This document shows positions 6,141 to 15,900 of a stretch of DNA of 24,462 bases, piece by piece (the first letter of the stretch is position 1; each line of letters begins with the position of its first letter). The DNA is from DATKMG01 sp035541995 (GTDB taxonomy: Bacteria > Acidobacteriota > Terriglobia > Versatilivoradales > Versatilivoraceae): NCBI GenBank assembly GCA_035541995.1, contig DATKMG010000768.1, forward strand, positions 1 to 24,462. The letters are read 5' to 3'. The notes beneath the pieces are model-generated. The model ran no database searches, had not been told where the DNA came from, and saw only the letters and a list, made by a program, of their open reading frames with translations. The translations under genes and the position numbers were made by a program.

Positions 6141-8849
6141 TTACTTCGTCTTTTCTTTCACTGCTTCCAGGGTCTCGCCCAATTTGCGGATTTCTTCGCC
6201 ATAGCCAGCCCAATCTCCTTGACGGAGCCTGGATTGGGCATTCTGGTAATGCTTGCGTGCCTCCTCCAGCAGACCATTCAGCGACGCGTCCAATGAAGCC
6301 CCCTTGCCCGCGAGCTGGGGACTGCTCTCCTCCCTGGGGGCAGACCTGCCGAATATGCGGAAGAGACAGAGGTCCAGGTTTTCCTCCATGGCGATTGTGC
6401 TTCCATAAGCCAGAATAATCCTCTTCAATTCGGGCAGGCTTCCAGCTTGCTCAGAGGCAAGGTAAAGCGGCTGGATGTAGAGGATCGATTCCTCAACCGG
6501 GACAACCAGCAGGCTGCCGTTGATCACCTGGGACCCCTTTTGGTTCCACAATGTGAGCTGCTGAGATATTTGGGTATCCTGGTTGATCCGGCTGACGATT
6601 TGAGTCGGTCCGTAGATTAGCCGTTGCTTAGGGAAATTGTAGACAATGAGTTTTCCATAGTTGGGCTCATCACATCGAGCGGCCATCCAGGCAATCATAT
6701 TTTCACGCCGGGCTGGGGTGAACGGCGTCATCAGGATGAATTCTTCCTTAGCATCCTTGGTGTTAAGCTTCATGATCGTGTAATATGGCTCGACCACATT
6801 TTCGCCATCGACCATGGACAAAGCCGGCATGCGCCACAGATCCTCCTTGTTGTAGAAGACCTGAGGGTCGGTCATGTGGTAAGTTGCATAGATTCCAGCC
6901 TGGATTGTGAACAGGTCTTCAGGGTAGCGCAAGTGCTGCCTCAAATCCTTGGGCATGGCCTGGATGGGTTGAAAAACCCCGGGAAAGATTTCGGCATAGA
7001 CCTTGATAATTGGATCTTTCGGATCACTCACGTAGAACCGGACGGTCCCGTTGTAGGCGTCTATCGTAACTTTCACTGAATTACGGATATAATTTCCCAC
7101 TTCCGGAGTCGGCAGGGAATAGGGGAAATTATCACCAGTTGTGTACCCATCTATCACCCAGTAAAGCTGGCCACTGTCCGAGACGACCATATAAGGATCG
7201 CGATCATATCGCAGAAATGGCAGGAGCTTGCGGACCCTCTGGGAAATAGTGCGGTCGAACATGAGCCGGCTTCCCTGATGAATATCTCCCGACAAAATGA
7301 TCTTCAACTCCTTAAATCGGAGTCCGAAGAGGATCTTGCGGAAAATGCTCTTGACCGGAATTCCTCCGCTTCCGCGGTATTCGGTGTAAACATTCTCATC
7401 TCCTGAAGGATAGTCGAACTCCTTGGAGCGGGTATTCACAAAGCAGTAGGAGTCTGTGATCTCACCATAGTAGATCTGGGGGCGAGTTACCTTGATGTTC
7501 TCGCTGGCGGTGGGAGGAATGTCTTTGATCATCAGTTCGGGCAAGCCCTCCCGGCTGATTTGGTTGACGGGTCCCAGACAGAGTCCGTATCCGTGTGTAT
7601 AAGTCAGATGTTCATTGATCCAAATCCGGCTGGGCAATTTGCTGGAGGAGATTTCCCGGGGGGAAAGGCTCACCTGGCGGTATTTCCCACCAATCATGTA
7701 GCGATCATTGTCCACATCTACGAAATCGTAGTAAGGACGAATGACTTGGAGCTGTTCGTAAGTGCGGAGCAGAGGCCTGTGGTCCCAAAGCCGGATATTC
7801 TGCAGGGTGAGCTCATTTCTCTTCAGAACCTCCTGATTCAAGTTCTCCTGTACTGGAAACTCCTCTTCTTGGACCTGATCAATCCCATAGGCCATCCGGG
7901 TAAACTTGATCCCCAAGTTGATATAAGGCTTCTCCCTGTTAATTTCATTCGGGGCCACTTCGAACCGTTGCACGAATTCGGGGTATATGCCTCTGCCTCC
8001 CATCGAAATGAGGATAATTAGTGCGACACCGCCAATGGCCAGCTTATATGTCCGGCGGAAAGCACTCAGGAAAACCAGGACGGCGGACAGGAGGCTTGCT
8101 CCCACCAGAGCCCAAAGGGCCGGCAATTCTGCTCTAATGTCCGTGTAACTTGCTCCATAGACAATACCCCGGTTGGAAAACAGCAAATCAAAAATATCCA
8201 GCCGGTATTTCAGACTGAGTACAACCAGGAACAGTCCGGCTACGGCAGACAGGTGAATCCGGGCCGACCGTGCCAGGCGAGGTCCCCGACGAGTTATCCA
8301 GAAACCCCCTTCGACTAAATAAACCAGGAGGGTAGTCAGGAAAATCAAGAACAGCGTGAGAAACCCGAATTGACAGACCAGGCGATAAAAAGGAAGTTGG
8401 AACATGTAAAAGCTCACGTCCCGTTGAAACAGGGGATCTTGAATGTTGAAGGGGAGGGAATGGCTAAACTTCAAATATTCCTGCCAGCTATCGCTCACCC
8501 AACCCGCGACGAGATAGGCAAGGAACAGTGTGATTCCCAGCAGGATCAATCTAATAAAACGGCGTATACCTTCCAACTGGGGAAGATCAATGATGTTCTC
8601 GTAGTATATCTGGCTGTGTTGCAGTGCCAGCCGCCGGGCAGCTTGCGCATTGCAATAGACCAGTAAAAAGAATATAAAACCAGAAACGCTAAACAGCCCG
8701 ATTTGGGCAGCCAAGCTCTTAGTAAATAAAACAGGGTATCCCAATTCTTGGAACCACAACCAGTCCACCCATAGCGCAACAGCTGAGTTAAGGAATCCCA
8801 GGACCACCACAAGCAGGATCAGGCTGATTAACCACCCTCGACTCTTCAT
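6141..8849 (-). CDS. UPF0182 family integral membrane protein
   Basis: A 902-residue protein with about seven transmembrane helices in its first 290 residues (near 6-28, 46-66, 97-118, 155-180, 197-213, 245-265 and 270-286). A long extracytoplasmic region follows, containing the family signature FEVAPNEINREKPYI and IKFTRMAYGID, and many Tyr/Trp-rich strands. The length and layout match UPF0182/COG1615, a widespread family of unknown function found in actinobacteria, cyanobacteria and acidobacteria. A basic, helical C-terminal tail (about 865-902, LLEEARKHYQNAQSRL onward) resembles the end seen in many members. The start has GCGGAG 8-9 nt upstream. It lies between the hydrolase gene (83 bp) and the sensor kinase (111 bp) on the same strand, hinting at a shared envelope role. 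No biochemical function should be assigned. Confidence 0.93.
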   Translation of the reverse strand: MKSRGWLISLILLVVVLGFLNSAVALWVDWLWFQELGYPVLFTKSLAAQIGLFSVSGFIFFLLVYCNAQAARRLALQHSQIYYENIIDLPQLEGIRRFIRLILLGITLFLAYLVAGWVSDSWQEYLKFSHSLPFNIQDPLFQRDVSFYMFQLPFYRLVCQFGFLTLFLIFLTTLLVYLVEGGFWITRRGPRLARSARIHLSAVAGLFLVVLSLKYRLDIFDLLFSNRGIVYGASYTDIRAELPALWALVGASLLSAVLVFLSAFRRTYKLAIGGVALIILISMGGRGIYPEFVQRFEVAPNEINREKPYINLGIKFTRMAYGIDQVQEEEFPVQENLNQEVLKRNELTLQNIRLWDHRPLLRTYEQLQVIRPYYDFVDVDNDRYMIGGKYRQVSLSPREISSSKLPSRIWINEHLTYTHGYGLCLGPVNQISREGLPELMIKDIPPTASENIKVTRPQIYYGEITDSYCFVNTRSKEFDYPSGDENVYTEYRGSGGIPVKSIFRKILFGLRFKELKIILSGDIHQGSRLMFDRTISQRVRKLLPFLRYDRDPYMVVSDSGQLYWVIDGYTTGDNFPYSLPTPEVGNYIRNSVKVTIDAYNGTVRFYVSDPKDPIIKVYAEIFPGVFQPIQAMPKDLRQHLRYPEDLFTIQAGIYATYHMTDPQVFYNKEDLWRMPALSMVDGENVVEPYYTIMKLNTKDAKEEFILMTPFTPARRENMIAWMAARCDEPNYGKLIVYNFPKQRLIYGPTQIVSRINQDTQISQQLTLWNQKGSQVINGSLLVVPVEESILYIQPLYLASEQAGSLPELKRIILAYGSTIAMEENLDLCLFRIFGRSAPREESSPQLAGKGASLDASLNGLLEEARKHYQNAQSRLRQGDWAGYGEEIRKLGETLEAVKEKTK

Positions 8850-8932
8850 AGCATTGACTCCGCGGGTTCATCGTATTGTGAATTTGTTGGAAGTTCAGCT
8901 ATTTGTTGAACTGGAGAATTACCCTTCATGCT

Positions 8933-9949
8933 TCACAGATACTCCTTTAAGAATGCAATGATTTCTCCCCGCATTTCCGGGGTTTCTTCATGACCGACAT
9001 CATAGCGAAGCAACTTCCAATGATCCGATTTTCCCATTTTCTGGTAGACACTCTTCAATTCCCGGTCAATCCGGTCCAACCCGGATGGAGGAGTCAGAGG
9101 ATCATTGTTGCCGGCCAGACCAAGGTGCGCGCGGGGGGCGATCAAAGCATTGATTTGTGAAGTCGTGAAGTATTTCAGAAGGGAAGGGACGAAATAGTAG
9201 ACCCCATGACCTTTCAACCCGTTTGTTTCCAGCAAGGCTTGAAAGTCGGTAAGGCAGCAAATATCGACGCACACTTTGATCCTATCATCGAGGGCTGCCA
9301 GCCACCACGCCATTGTGCTTCCCATGGACATGCCCAGCGTGGCTATGCGTTTGGGATCGACTTCCGGACGGCTTTGCAGATAGTCAAGGGCCCGCAGGGA
9401 ATCATAGACCATCATCCCCCAGAGAACTTGTCCCTTCCAGAGCATTTCCTTGAACAAGTCCAGTTCCGTGCGCGTTGAACGCTCACCAAAGGCCCAGTGA
9501 TCAATGCAGAGAGCGCAATATCCTTGCTCGGCAAAGACCTGCGCGTAGGAAGGCAATTTGGATTCGGGGTTCACCCAAAGGAGTTGGTCCTTTCCGAGGT
9601 GATACATACCTCCATGCCAGTGGTTGTAAAGAATTGCTGGAGCTCTTTCCCGAGAGGCTTGGGGACGGATAAAGTAAGCAGGCACGGGCTCAAGCCCATT
9701 CAAATCAAGCACTAGTTTTTCGAGGACGAAACCCTCCTTTTCGGTTTTGGACAACACTTCTGCGCTGCTTTTTCTTTCTCGGGGAGGTAAGTCTCCCAGC
9801 AATTGGTACAGCCGGCGCCGACGCTGAACTGAGTCCTCTGCTTCCATCTCGTGTTCTCCTTTGCTGGCAGTCTCACTCCCTAGAACGGCCTGTGAAGCCA
9901 GGAGGAATCCTCCGCCAGTTAATCCTTCTAAGAAGTTTCGTCGCTGCAT
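8933..9949 (-). CDS. Tat-exported alpha/beta hydrolase (acetyl-esterase / dienelactone-hydrolase-like)
   Basis: A 338-residue serine hydrolase. The N-terminus MQRRNFLEGLTGGGFLLASQA is a twin-arginine signal (RRNFLE) followed by a hydrophobic stretch, so the enzyme should fold in the cytosol and be exported by Tat. The alpha/beta fold is marked by the oxyanion-region YNHWHGG (108-114), the nucleophile elbow GMSMGS (S208), a likely acid D283 in GNNDPLTPP and a likely base H320 in DVGHEETPEM. This is the layout of the acetyl-xylan-esterase/dienelactone-hydrolase-like group (AXE1/DLH); the substrate cannot be read from sequence. GGAG 7 nt before the ATG supports the start. It heads a same-strand run with UPF0182 and the two-component pair. 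A homologous enzyme class is often found in carbohydrate-degrading Acidobacteria and Planctomycetes. Confidence 0.88.
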   Translation of the reverse strand: MQRRNFLEGLTGGGFLLASQAVLGSETASKGEHEMEAEDSVQRRRRLYQLLGDLPPRERKSSAEVLSKTEKEGFVLEKLVLDLNGLEPVPAYFIRPQASRERAPAILYNHWHGGMYHLGKDQLLWVNPESKLPSYAQVFAEQGYCALCIDHWAFGERSTRTELDLFKEMLWKGQVLWGMMVYDSLRALDYLQSRPEVDPKRIATLGMSMGSTMAWWLAALDDRIKVCVDICCLTDFQALLETNGLKGHGVYYFVPSLLKYFTTSQINALIAPRAHLGLAGNNDPLTPPSGLDRIDRELKSVYQKMGKSDHWKLLRYDVGHEETPEMRGEIIAFLKEYL

Positions 9950-10371
9950 TCGGGATCTCCGTGTTGAGATGCCATCTCCTTGCGGGGAGCGGAGTTCTAT
10001 TCCGCCAGAGATCGGGCATGACGGCCGTTAGCCTGTCCAAGCTGTAGCGTAGGTGACCTGCTGCCAAATGTCAAACTGGCAGCCCCACGCCCAACTGAAC
10101 AACGGTACTGACTCGACTGATGGTCGGGTGCACATGCGGCAGTTTGCTGGACCTATTCCTGGCTCAGATCTTCATTCGCAAAGGGTGCCTGCCCTCTTCA
10201 AGAACCGAATGTGGAAGAAAACAGTTCCAAGTTAACCCCCCACAATGAGTCAGGATGCATATGTCAGCGACTTGTTGATTTGACGTCAATCGACAGGAAT
10301 TGTAGGGGCAATTCTCTTCAAAGACGTGAATCTAACCGGGAGAAAATTCAAAAATCTAGCGACAGATTGCC
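9950..10371. other. Intergenic region upstream of the hydrolase
   Basis: This 422-bp stretch holds no convincing gene; short open frames here have unlikely compositions. It contains an inverted repeat overlapping a perfect TTGACA (10060-10083), described separately, and a 10-bp palindrome TTGACGTCAA (10280-10289). No terminator with a T run was seen after the VWFA gene ending at 10372. Confidence 0.6.
10046..10083 (-). promoter_or_regulatory. Candidate promoter with overlapping inverted repeat, hydrolase gene
   Basis: On the minus strand a perfect TTGACA (10069-10074) is followed after 17 bp by TACGCT (10046-10051, 3 of 6). The -35 box sits in the 10-bp centre of an exact 7-bp inverted repeat GCTGCCA/TGGCAGC (10060-10066 and 10077-10083), the geometry of a repressor operator. 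It is about 100 bp ahead of the hydrolase ATG. Confidence 0.35.
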
Positions 10372-11313
10372 TTAACCTTGGGCAGGTGCATAGTAACCAC
10401 GCTTGGTGCGCGCAATAATCTTCTTGACCTTCTTTCCGTTCTCTACTTTGACAGAGACCGTCCTCCAGGTCCCATCCTTGCGGGTGTTGGTCGGACGGTA
10501 ACCCAGGGTGTATTGATTGCGGATTTCGTGGGCCACCTGGGTACAGATAGCTCCCACTTCGTCGACCGATTCCGGAAAATGCCACTTGCCACCGGTGTCT
10601 TCAGCCAGTTCCTTCAAATGAGCCGCTGCTTTCTTCTGGGCGCGAGACCGTTCGCCCTCTTTGTCGAACAATCCGACCACGAAAATGCTGGCTTGAGATT
10701 CCCGGGCGAACTCAAGAACGGTGTCGTACTTGTACCGACTGTCCCGGTCTTCTCCATCGGTGATCAGGAGTAGGGCCTTCTTGTCCTCTTTGCCCTCCCG
10801 GATATGTTCCAGGGAGAGATAAATTGCATCATAGAGAGACGTTCCGCCTCGCGTGTCAACGACGTCGAGGGCGTCAAAGAGATCCTCTTGCTTTCTCGTG
10901 AAATCTTGATCGATGAACACCTGGTCATTGAAATTGATCAAAAAGACTTCATCCTGGGGATTTGATGTCTTTACGAAGGTGGCAGCAGCTCGATTCACCC
11001 TCTCGCGCTTGGTACGCATACTTCCGCTGTTGTCGATCACGAGTCCTATCGAAACCGGCGCATCCTCCTCCTTGAACAGTGAGATGTCTTGCGGAACCTT
11101 ATCCTCGAAAACCGTGAATTCGTTTTTCTTCAGATTCTTAATCAGATTGTCCTTTTCATCAACGACGGTTACATGGAGCAGAACCAGGTTGACGTCGACA
11201 TTGAGTGTGTAGTCGGGTTCTTTCGGCTTCTTCCCCTTATCTTGATCTTGAGCCTTAGTAAGGGACGAAAGAAGGAGAACAACAACGCAAATGGACAGGA
11301 GCGTGGCTTTCAT
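10372..11313 (-). CDS. VWFA-related secreted protein (acidobacterial VWFA family)
   Basis: A 313-residue protein with a signal peptide (MKATLLSICVVVLLLSSLTKAQ). An N-terminal strand region follows (LNVDVNLVLLHVTVVDEKDN), then a VWFA domain with a complete metal site: DNSGS (D94, S96, S98), T158 in RGGTSLYDA and D186 in ITDGED. The C-terminal strands IRNQYTLGYRPTN and KRGYYAPAQG are characteristic of the acidobacterial VWFA-related family. It is predicted extracytoplasmic and may mediate metal-dependent protein contacts; the partner is unknown. It lies 96 bp downstream of a paralogue on the same strand, so the pair is probably one operon produced by tandem duplication. The ribosome site is poor: a second ATG overlaps 5 nt upstream in another frame, and GAGGT is about 19 nt away. 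The start is kept because it begins the signal peptide. Confidence 0.9.
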   Translation of the reverse strand: MKATLLSICVVVLLLSSLTKAQDQDKGKKPKEPDYTLNVDVNLVLLHVTVVDEKDNLIKNLKKNEFTVFEDKVPQDISLFKEEDAPVSIGLVIDNSGSMRTKRERVNRAAATFVKTSNPQDEVFLINFNDQVFIDQDFTRKQEDLFDALDVVDTRGGTSLYDAIYLSLEHIREGKEDKKALLLITDGEDRDSRYKYDTVLEFARESQASIFVVGLFDKEGERSRAQKKAAAHLKELAEDTGGKWHFPESVDEVGAICTQVAHEIRNQYTLGYRPTNTRKDGTWRTVSVKVENGKKVKKIIARTKRGYYAPAQG

Positions 11314-11408
11314 TTCATTAGATTGGGCTGAGACCTCTTAATCTGGGATCATCCGCAGAGAAGGTTGGCGCGGGATATGACAGTAGGTTCATTTTCAGGC
11401 TCTCGAGA

Positions 11409-12401
11409 TCAACCGTTAGGACCAAAATAACCTGTCTTGGCTCGTACCGAAAGCGAAGGCAACCCCTTAGGGGCATTCAACCGGACCTTGATTTTGCGCC
11501 AGCGACCGTCTCTCACGGTGTTAGTAGAAGAATATCCCAGGATGTACTGGTTCTTCAACTCAATGGCAATCTTCGTACAGATATCCTCCAGTTCGTATAC
11601 CGAATTCGGGAAGTAGGCCTTCCCCCCCGTAATTTCGGCCATTTCCTCGAGGACAGCTCTGCCGCTCCGTCCTTGACTCAGGTCAGAGTAGTAGGAATTG
11701 ACAATTCCAATGGCATAAATCTGAACATCGGACTCTTTGACGGCATTTCGAACATTCAACAGCGAGTAACGGCTGCAAGTGTCCTCGCCATCAGTAATCA
11801 CAAGGATCGCTTTCTTGGGATTGTGTGCGAGTTTCATCTTTTCCAGTGCCAAGTAGACAGCGTCGTACAGAGTCGTGCAACCTTTGGCGTTCTTGTAGAC
11901 CAGGCGATTTTGGATCTCGTTGACATCAGTGGTGAACTCTTCGTCAATCTTGGGACGATCGGCGAACGTTAATAGAAGGAACTCGTCATCTGGGTTGCTG
12001 GTCTTCAAGAAGGCCACCGCAGCATCGCGGGATCGGGAGATCTTGTCCGTCATGCTACTGCTGACATCGAAAAGCAGACCAATCGAGGTTGGCACATCCT
12101 CATTACTGAACTGAGAAATCTGCTGCTCTACTTTATCCTCGAAAATCTGGAAGTGTTCCTTTTCGAGGCCAGTCACAAAGCGGTTGTTAATGTCTGTCAC
12201 CGTCGCGTTAACTAACACCAGGTCAACGTTAATTTTGATGGAAGGGGTGCCGCCTTTGGACTCTGGCTGGTCCACCTTGGGCGAATTCTCTTGTGCGATA
12301 CTATTTCTGGGCACAGGAAGGGACAGCAACCCCAGGATCAACCAAATGAGAACAGCTCCCCCGAGGTGCCGGCATCTTGTCTCACCAACCTGGCTTCTCA
12401 T
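11409..12401 (-). CDS. VWFA-related secreted protein (tandem paralogue)
   Basis: A protein of 330 residues from the preferred ATG at 12401. The mature part parallels the downstream neighbour: INVDLVLVNATVTDINNRF, a VWFA domain with DVSSS (D112, S114, S116), Thr in GCTTLYDA (T176/T177) and D204 in ITDGED, then LKNQYILGYSSTN and a final KTGYFGPNG. The ATG at 12401 has GGAG 5 nt upstream and gives a good signal peptide (GGAVLIWLILGLLSLPV, cleaved near IAQ). A GTG at 12443 would add 14 residues but lacks a ribosome site. A good -10 box lies about 80 bp upstream. The gene is first of a two-gene VWFA operon and shares its architecture with the partial gene at the left edge. The binding partner is unknown. 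Confidence 0.9.
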   Translation of the reverse strand: MRSQVGETRCRHLGGAVLIWLILGLLSLPVPRNSIAQENSPKVDQPESKGGTPSIKINVDLVLVNATVTDINNRFVTGLEKEHFQIFEDKVEQQISQFSNEDVPTSIGLLFDVSSSMTDKISRSRDAAVAFLKTSNPDDEFLLLTFADRPKIDEEFTTDVNEIQNRLVYKNAKGCTTLYDAVYLALEKMKLAHNPKKAILVITDGEDTCSRYSLLNVRNAVKESDVQIYAIGIVNSYYSDLSQGRSGRAVLEEMAEITGGKAYFPNSVYELEDICTKIAIELKNQYILGYSSTNTVRDGRWRKIKVRLNAPKGLPSLSVRAKTGYFGPNG

Positions 12402-12480
12402 ACGCGCTCCGAAAAATGAGCACCTCCGCCCCTCATAGGTCACTTTAGATGGCTAATGGGTTATTAGGTACCTCAGTTCC

Positions 12481-12508
12481 ATTATAAACCAAAAAAAAAC
12501 GCCTGCAA
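12481..12508 (-). promoter_or_regulatory. Candidate promoter for the VWFA operon
   Basis: On the minus strand a perfect TATAAT (12481-12486) is preceded, after 16 bp, by TTGCAG (12503-12508; 3 of 6). The spacer contains a run of nine T. Transcription would start near 12474, about 73 nt before the preferred VWFA ATG. Confidence 0.45.
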
Positions 12509-12597
12509 GAATCTTAGCGAGAGGCAAGAGTCACCGTTTTTGTCTCACTAATACAAAACAGTACGCAAGCCAGAGACGAAAGAAAATCTTCAATGTC

Positions 12598-12628
12598 TTG
12601 AGAAGGTTGGAGACTCATTCCTTCTCAA
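12598..12628. repeat. Perfect 9-bp inverted repeat in divergent intergenic DNA
   Basis: TTGAGAAGG (12598-12606) and CCTTCTCAA (12620-12628) are exact reverse complements around a 13-bp loop. There is no T run, so it is not an intrinsic terminator. A regulator site or RNA hairpin is possible. Confidence 0.4.
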
Positions 12629-12907
12629 TGCCTGGACTACGGGAAGGTGAAAATATCAAGCTCAGGAGTCTTGTTTTCCCATCTTCGCGAACCTCATAGC
12701 AACCAATGGGTTTAGATGCCCTAGCATGTCGCTCTAAGCTCCCAAATCCTGTTGAGATGGGCCACCGACTTCAGGTTCTAGCTACCGATTGGAATGAGTC
12801 CTGGCCTCAGGTCTTGGTGCAATTCCGTGCCATGACCTTGATGGGCGCTTTGGAGGGACGTTTGCCAATACAGTGGTTTAGAAATCGCAGCTGAGGTGGT
12901 CTCAGCC

Positions 12908-15900
12908 ATGTCAGACCCTGATTTATGGATAACAAAGAGGTGGTGGGCCGGAATCCGCCTTAGACATATTTTCAACCCAGGGCAACGCGGCCAGCAGTGC
13001 CCTTCAGTCCCTCACCCTCACCTTCGGCTCCTGCTATTCGCCCGCTATGCCCTGCGCGCCTCTTTCACGGTCTTTCAAGCCACTTTCAGAAGGGGACTCA
13101 GGTGCTTCACTCTGGTACTAGTTATTCTGTTTCTCGGTACTCGTGTGTTGGGGGCCAGTAACCCTCCGACCTATCCAAACCCCATCGAACGTTTTGTCTC
13201 AAATTACGAAGTTCGAAGCCTTGAGATTCAGAGGATTCTTCAGCAGGTTAAGAGCCATCAGGAAATATCGCTGGCAGTTGGCGGCCGTGAGCTGCGCTTG
13301 GCTCTCGAGCCGAGAGACCTCCGGTCACCTCGATACCGAGCCGAGGCTTTGATGAGCAACGGAAAGTCCAGACGCGTTGCATCCCTGGGCGTGCAGTCCT
13401 ATCTTGGAGAGGTCAAAGACATCCAAGGAGCACAGGCCCGGTTTACTTTGCGGGAAGACAGCCTGGACGGGGTTATTTTGACACCTGAAGATTGGTATTT
13501 CGTCGAACCCCTCAGTCGTTACTCTGCAGCGGCGCTTCCCTCGGAATTTGTTGTCTACCGGAGGTCAGATCTGAAACCGGAAGCCTTTGGGAGCTGTGGT
13601 GTCAATATGATCGAGAAGATAAGTCAGGGACTGGAGGTGCTCGCTCCCATCGTGCATGAGCACGACCTGAACGGCCTCGTTGCCCAAATTGCCACCGAAG
13701 CTGATTGGGAATATGTGACTGGGCTAGGTGGATCAGCCGAATCTAACAACGAGATTCTAAACATCCTGAATCAAGTGGAGGGTGTCTACCAGACTGAACT
13801 CTCCATCTCGCTTCAAGTTGTGTTCCAACATACGTGGGAGACCAGTTCTGAACCCTATTCGTCGACGGCGCCTTCGACCTTGTTGCAGGAATTCACGGAC
13901 TATTGGAATTCCAAGTTCTCGGACACGGATTACGATTTGGCACACCTCTGGACCGGAAAAGACATGGATGGCAGTACCGTGGGGATTGCCTGGAGGGCGG
14001 CTGTTTGTACCAAGGAATACAGCTATGGGATTTCTCAAAAAATGACGGGGAATCCAGCCAAGTTTATTCTGACAGCCCATGAGATGGGGCACAACTTCGG
14101 CGCTTCACATCCTGATCAGGAGAATCCACCCCACACGGAATGCTCAACCTCTATCATGAACAGCCGCATCAGTACCGACTTCAGTTTCTGCCAGTTTTCG
14201 CGAGATCAGATTAATAATTATCTCTTTCAACACTCCAGTTGCCTGACACCTGGAGCAGAACCAGCCGCGCCCTCTAACTTGAGTGCTACGGCTATTTCAT
14301 CATCGCAGATTCTTCTTTCCTGGCAAGACAACAGCTCCGATGAATCCTCATTCAAGCTTCATCGGAAAGCCGGGTCCAATGGTTCATGGGGGGAGATTGC
14401 AGCGACCGGTGCTAATGCGACCTCTTACACGGACACAGGGCTAAGCGGCAATACAACTTACTCCTATCGGGTTCAGGCCAGCAACAACAGCGGAGACTCG
14501 CCCTTCTCAAACGAAGCTTCAGCGACGACCTTAAGTGCCTTACCGTCCGTTTCAGGTTTCTCTCCGACCAGTGCTCCGGTGGGCTCCAGGGTCACGATTA
14601 CCGGCTCGAATTTCACTGGAGCGACCTTAGTGAAGTTCAACACAACCGCGGCGTCTTCTTTCAATGTCGATACCGACAAGCAAATTTCGGCTATGGTTCC
14701 CGATGGTGCAACGAATGGTCCAATTTCAGTGACGACTCCGGCAGGAACGGTAAGTAGTTCGACGAATTTCCTTGTGTCGGCCTGCGCTTACTCCGTTTCT
14801 CCGACGAGCCAGTCCTTCCCGGCCAGTGGAGGGAGCGGGCGCTTGAATATCTCAACTGTAGGGGGATGCAGTTGGACTGCAGCAAGCAACCCTGGATGGA
14901 TCAGCATTAACTCCAGTAAGAGCGGGACCGGAAGCGGTATGATTACCTATCAGGTGGCATCTAATCCGGGCCCCGTATTGCGTACCGGAACGGTTACCGT
15001 GGGTGATCGCTCCGCCACTATTTCGGAGGCCCCGGGACAAAATGGCGGTACTGTCGCAAAGAAGATCTTCTTGCCGATTGTCCTTTCATCGGCTGGGATG
15101 AATGGCTCGTTTTTCACTTCTGAACTGACTTTGACCAATAACGGGTCGTTGAATAGCCTGCCCGAGTTCACTTACACATCCGCGATTGGGTCTGGCAGTG
15201 GACACGCTCAGGTAGCACTGGAGGCAGGCAGACAGCAGATCATACCGGATGCAATCAGTTACCTCAGATCCCTAGGTATCCCCATCCCCTCCTCAGGTAA
15301 CCAAGGAGGCACGCTGCAAATCGCCTTCACGGGCCTCTCTTCGCTATTGGATGCTTCCGCCTCGGCCAGGATTACTACGCCAGTCAAGGAAGGGAGGGCA
15401 GGATTGGCTTACAACGGGATCACTCCGGAGAATGTCTTGTCAGGTCCTTCTTTCCTGTGCGGGCTGCGTCAAAATAGCACCGACCGGTCTAATGTTGCCA
15501 TTCAGAATGCCGGCTCTTCTTCTGATGGGGACATCACGTTAAAGCTGACGGTGTTTTCGGGCGATGCGAGCTCTCCATTCACCAAAGAGTTGCCTTTGGA
15601 AGCGCTTTCTCCTGGAGGTTTCAAACAGATTTCAGGAATTCTCACCTCGAACGGGTTATCCCTCTCGAACGGTTATGTCCGAGTGGAAAGGGTGTCAGGG
15701 TCGGCTCCGTACTATGCGTATGCGGTTATTAACGATCAGGTCACTTCCGACGGCTCCTTCATCCCCCCTATGTCGGATGGATCACTGGTCGGAAAGAGGA
15801 GACAGACCCTTCCTGTGATTGTGGAAAGCGGAGTCTTTTCGAGCGAATTGATTGTGACTAACTGGTCCGGCAGTCAAAAGACCCTGGTCTGTGACTTTGT

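Larger units (their letters stand above)
12402..12907. other. Divergent intergenic region between VWFA operon and metalloprotease
   Basis: About 500 bp with no credible gene; short frames here are not protein-like. It contains the VWFA promoter candidate (12481-12508), a 9-bp perfect inverted repeat TTGAGAAGG/CCTTCTCAA with a 13-bp loop (12598-12628) and the ribosome site of the metalloprotease (GAGGTG, about 12893-12898). No convincing plus-strand promoter was identified. Confidence 0.6.

Noticed and set aside
10053..10235. 60-codon plus-strand frame in the spacer upstream of the hydrolase
   Set aside because: No ribosome site, no recognisable sequence, and it lies over a probable promoter.
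12818..12832. Sigma54-like site on the minus strand (TGGCACG then TTGCA)
   Set aside because: The spacing between the GG and GC elements is one base short of the strict sigma54 requirement, and the site is about 400 bp from the VWFA start.
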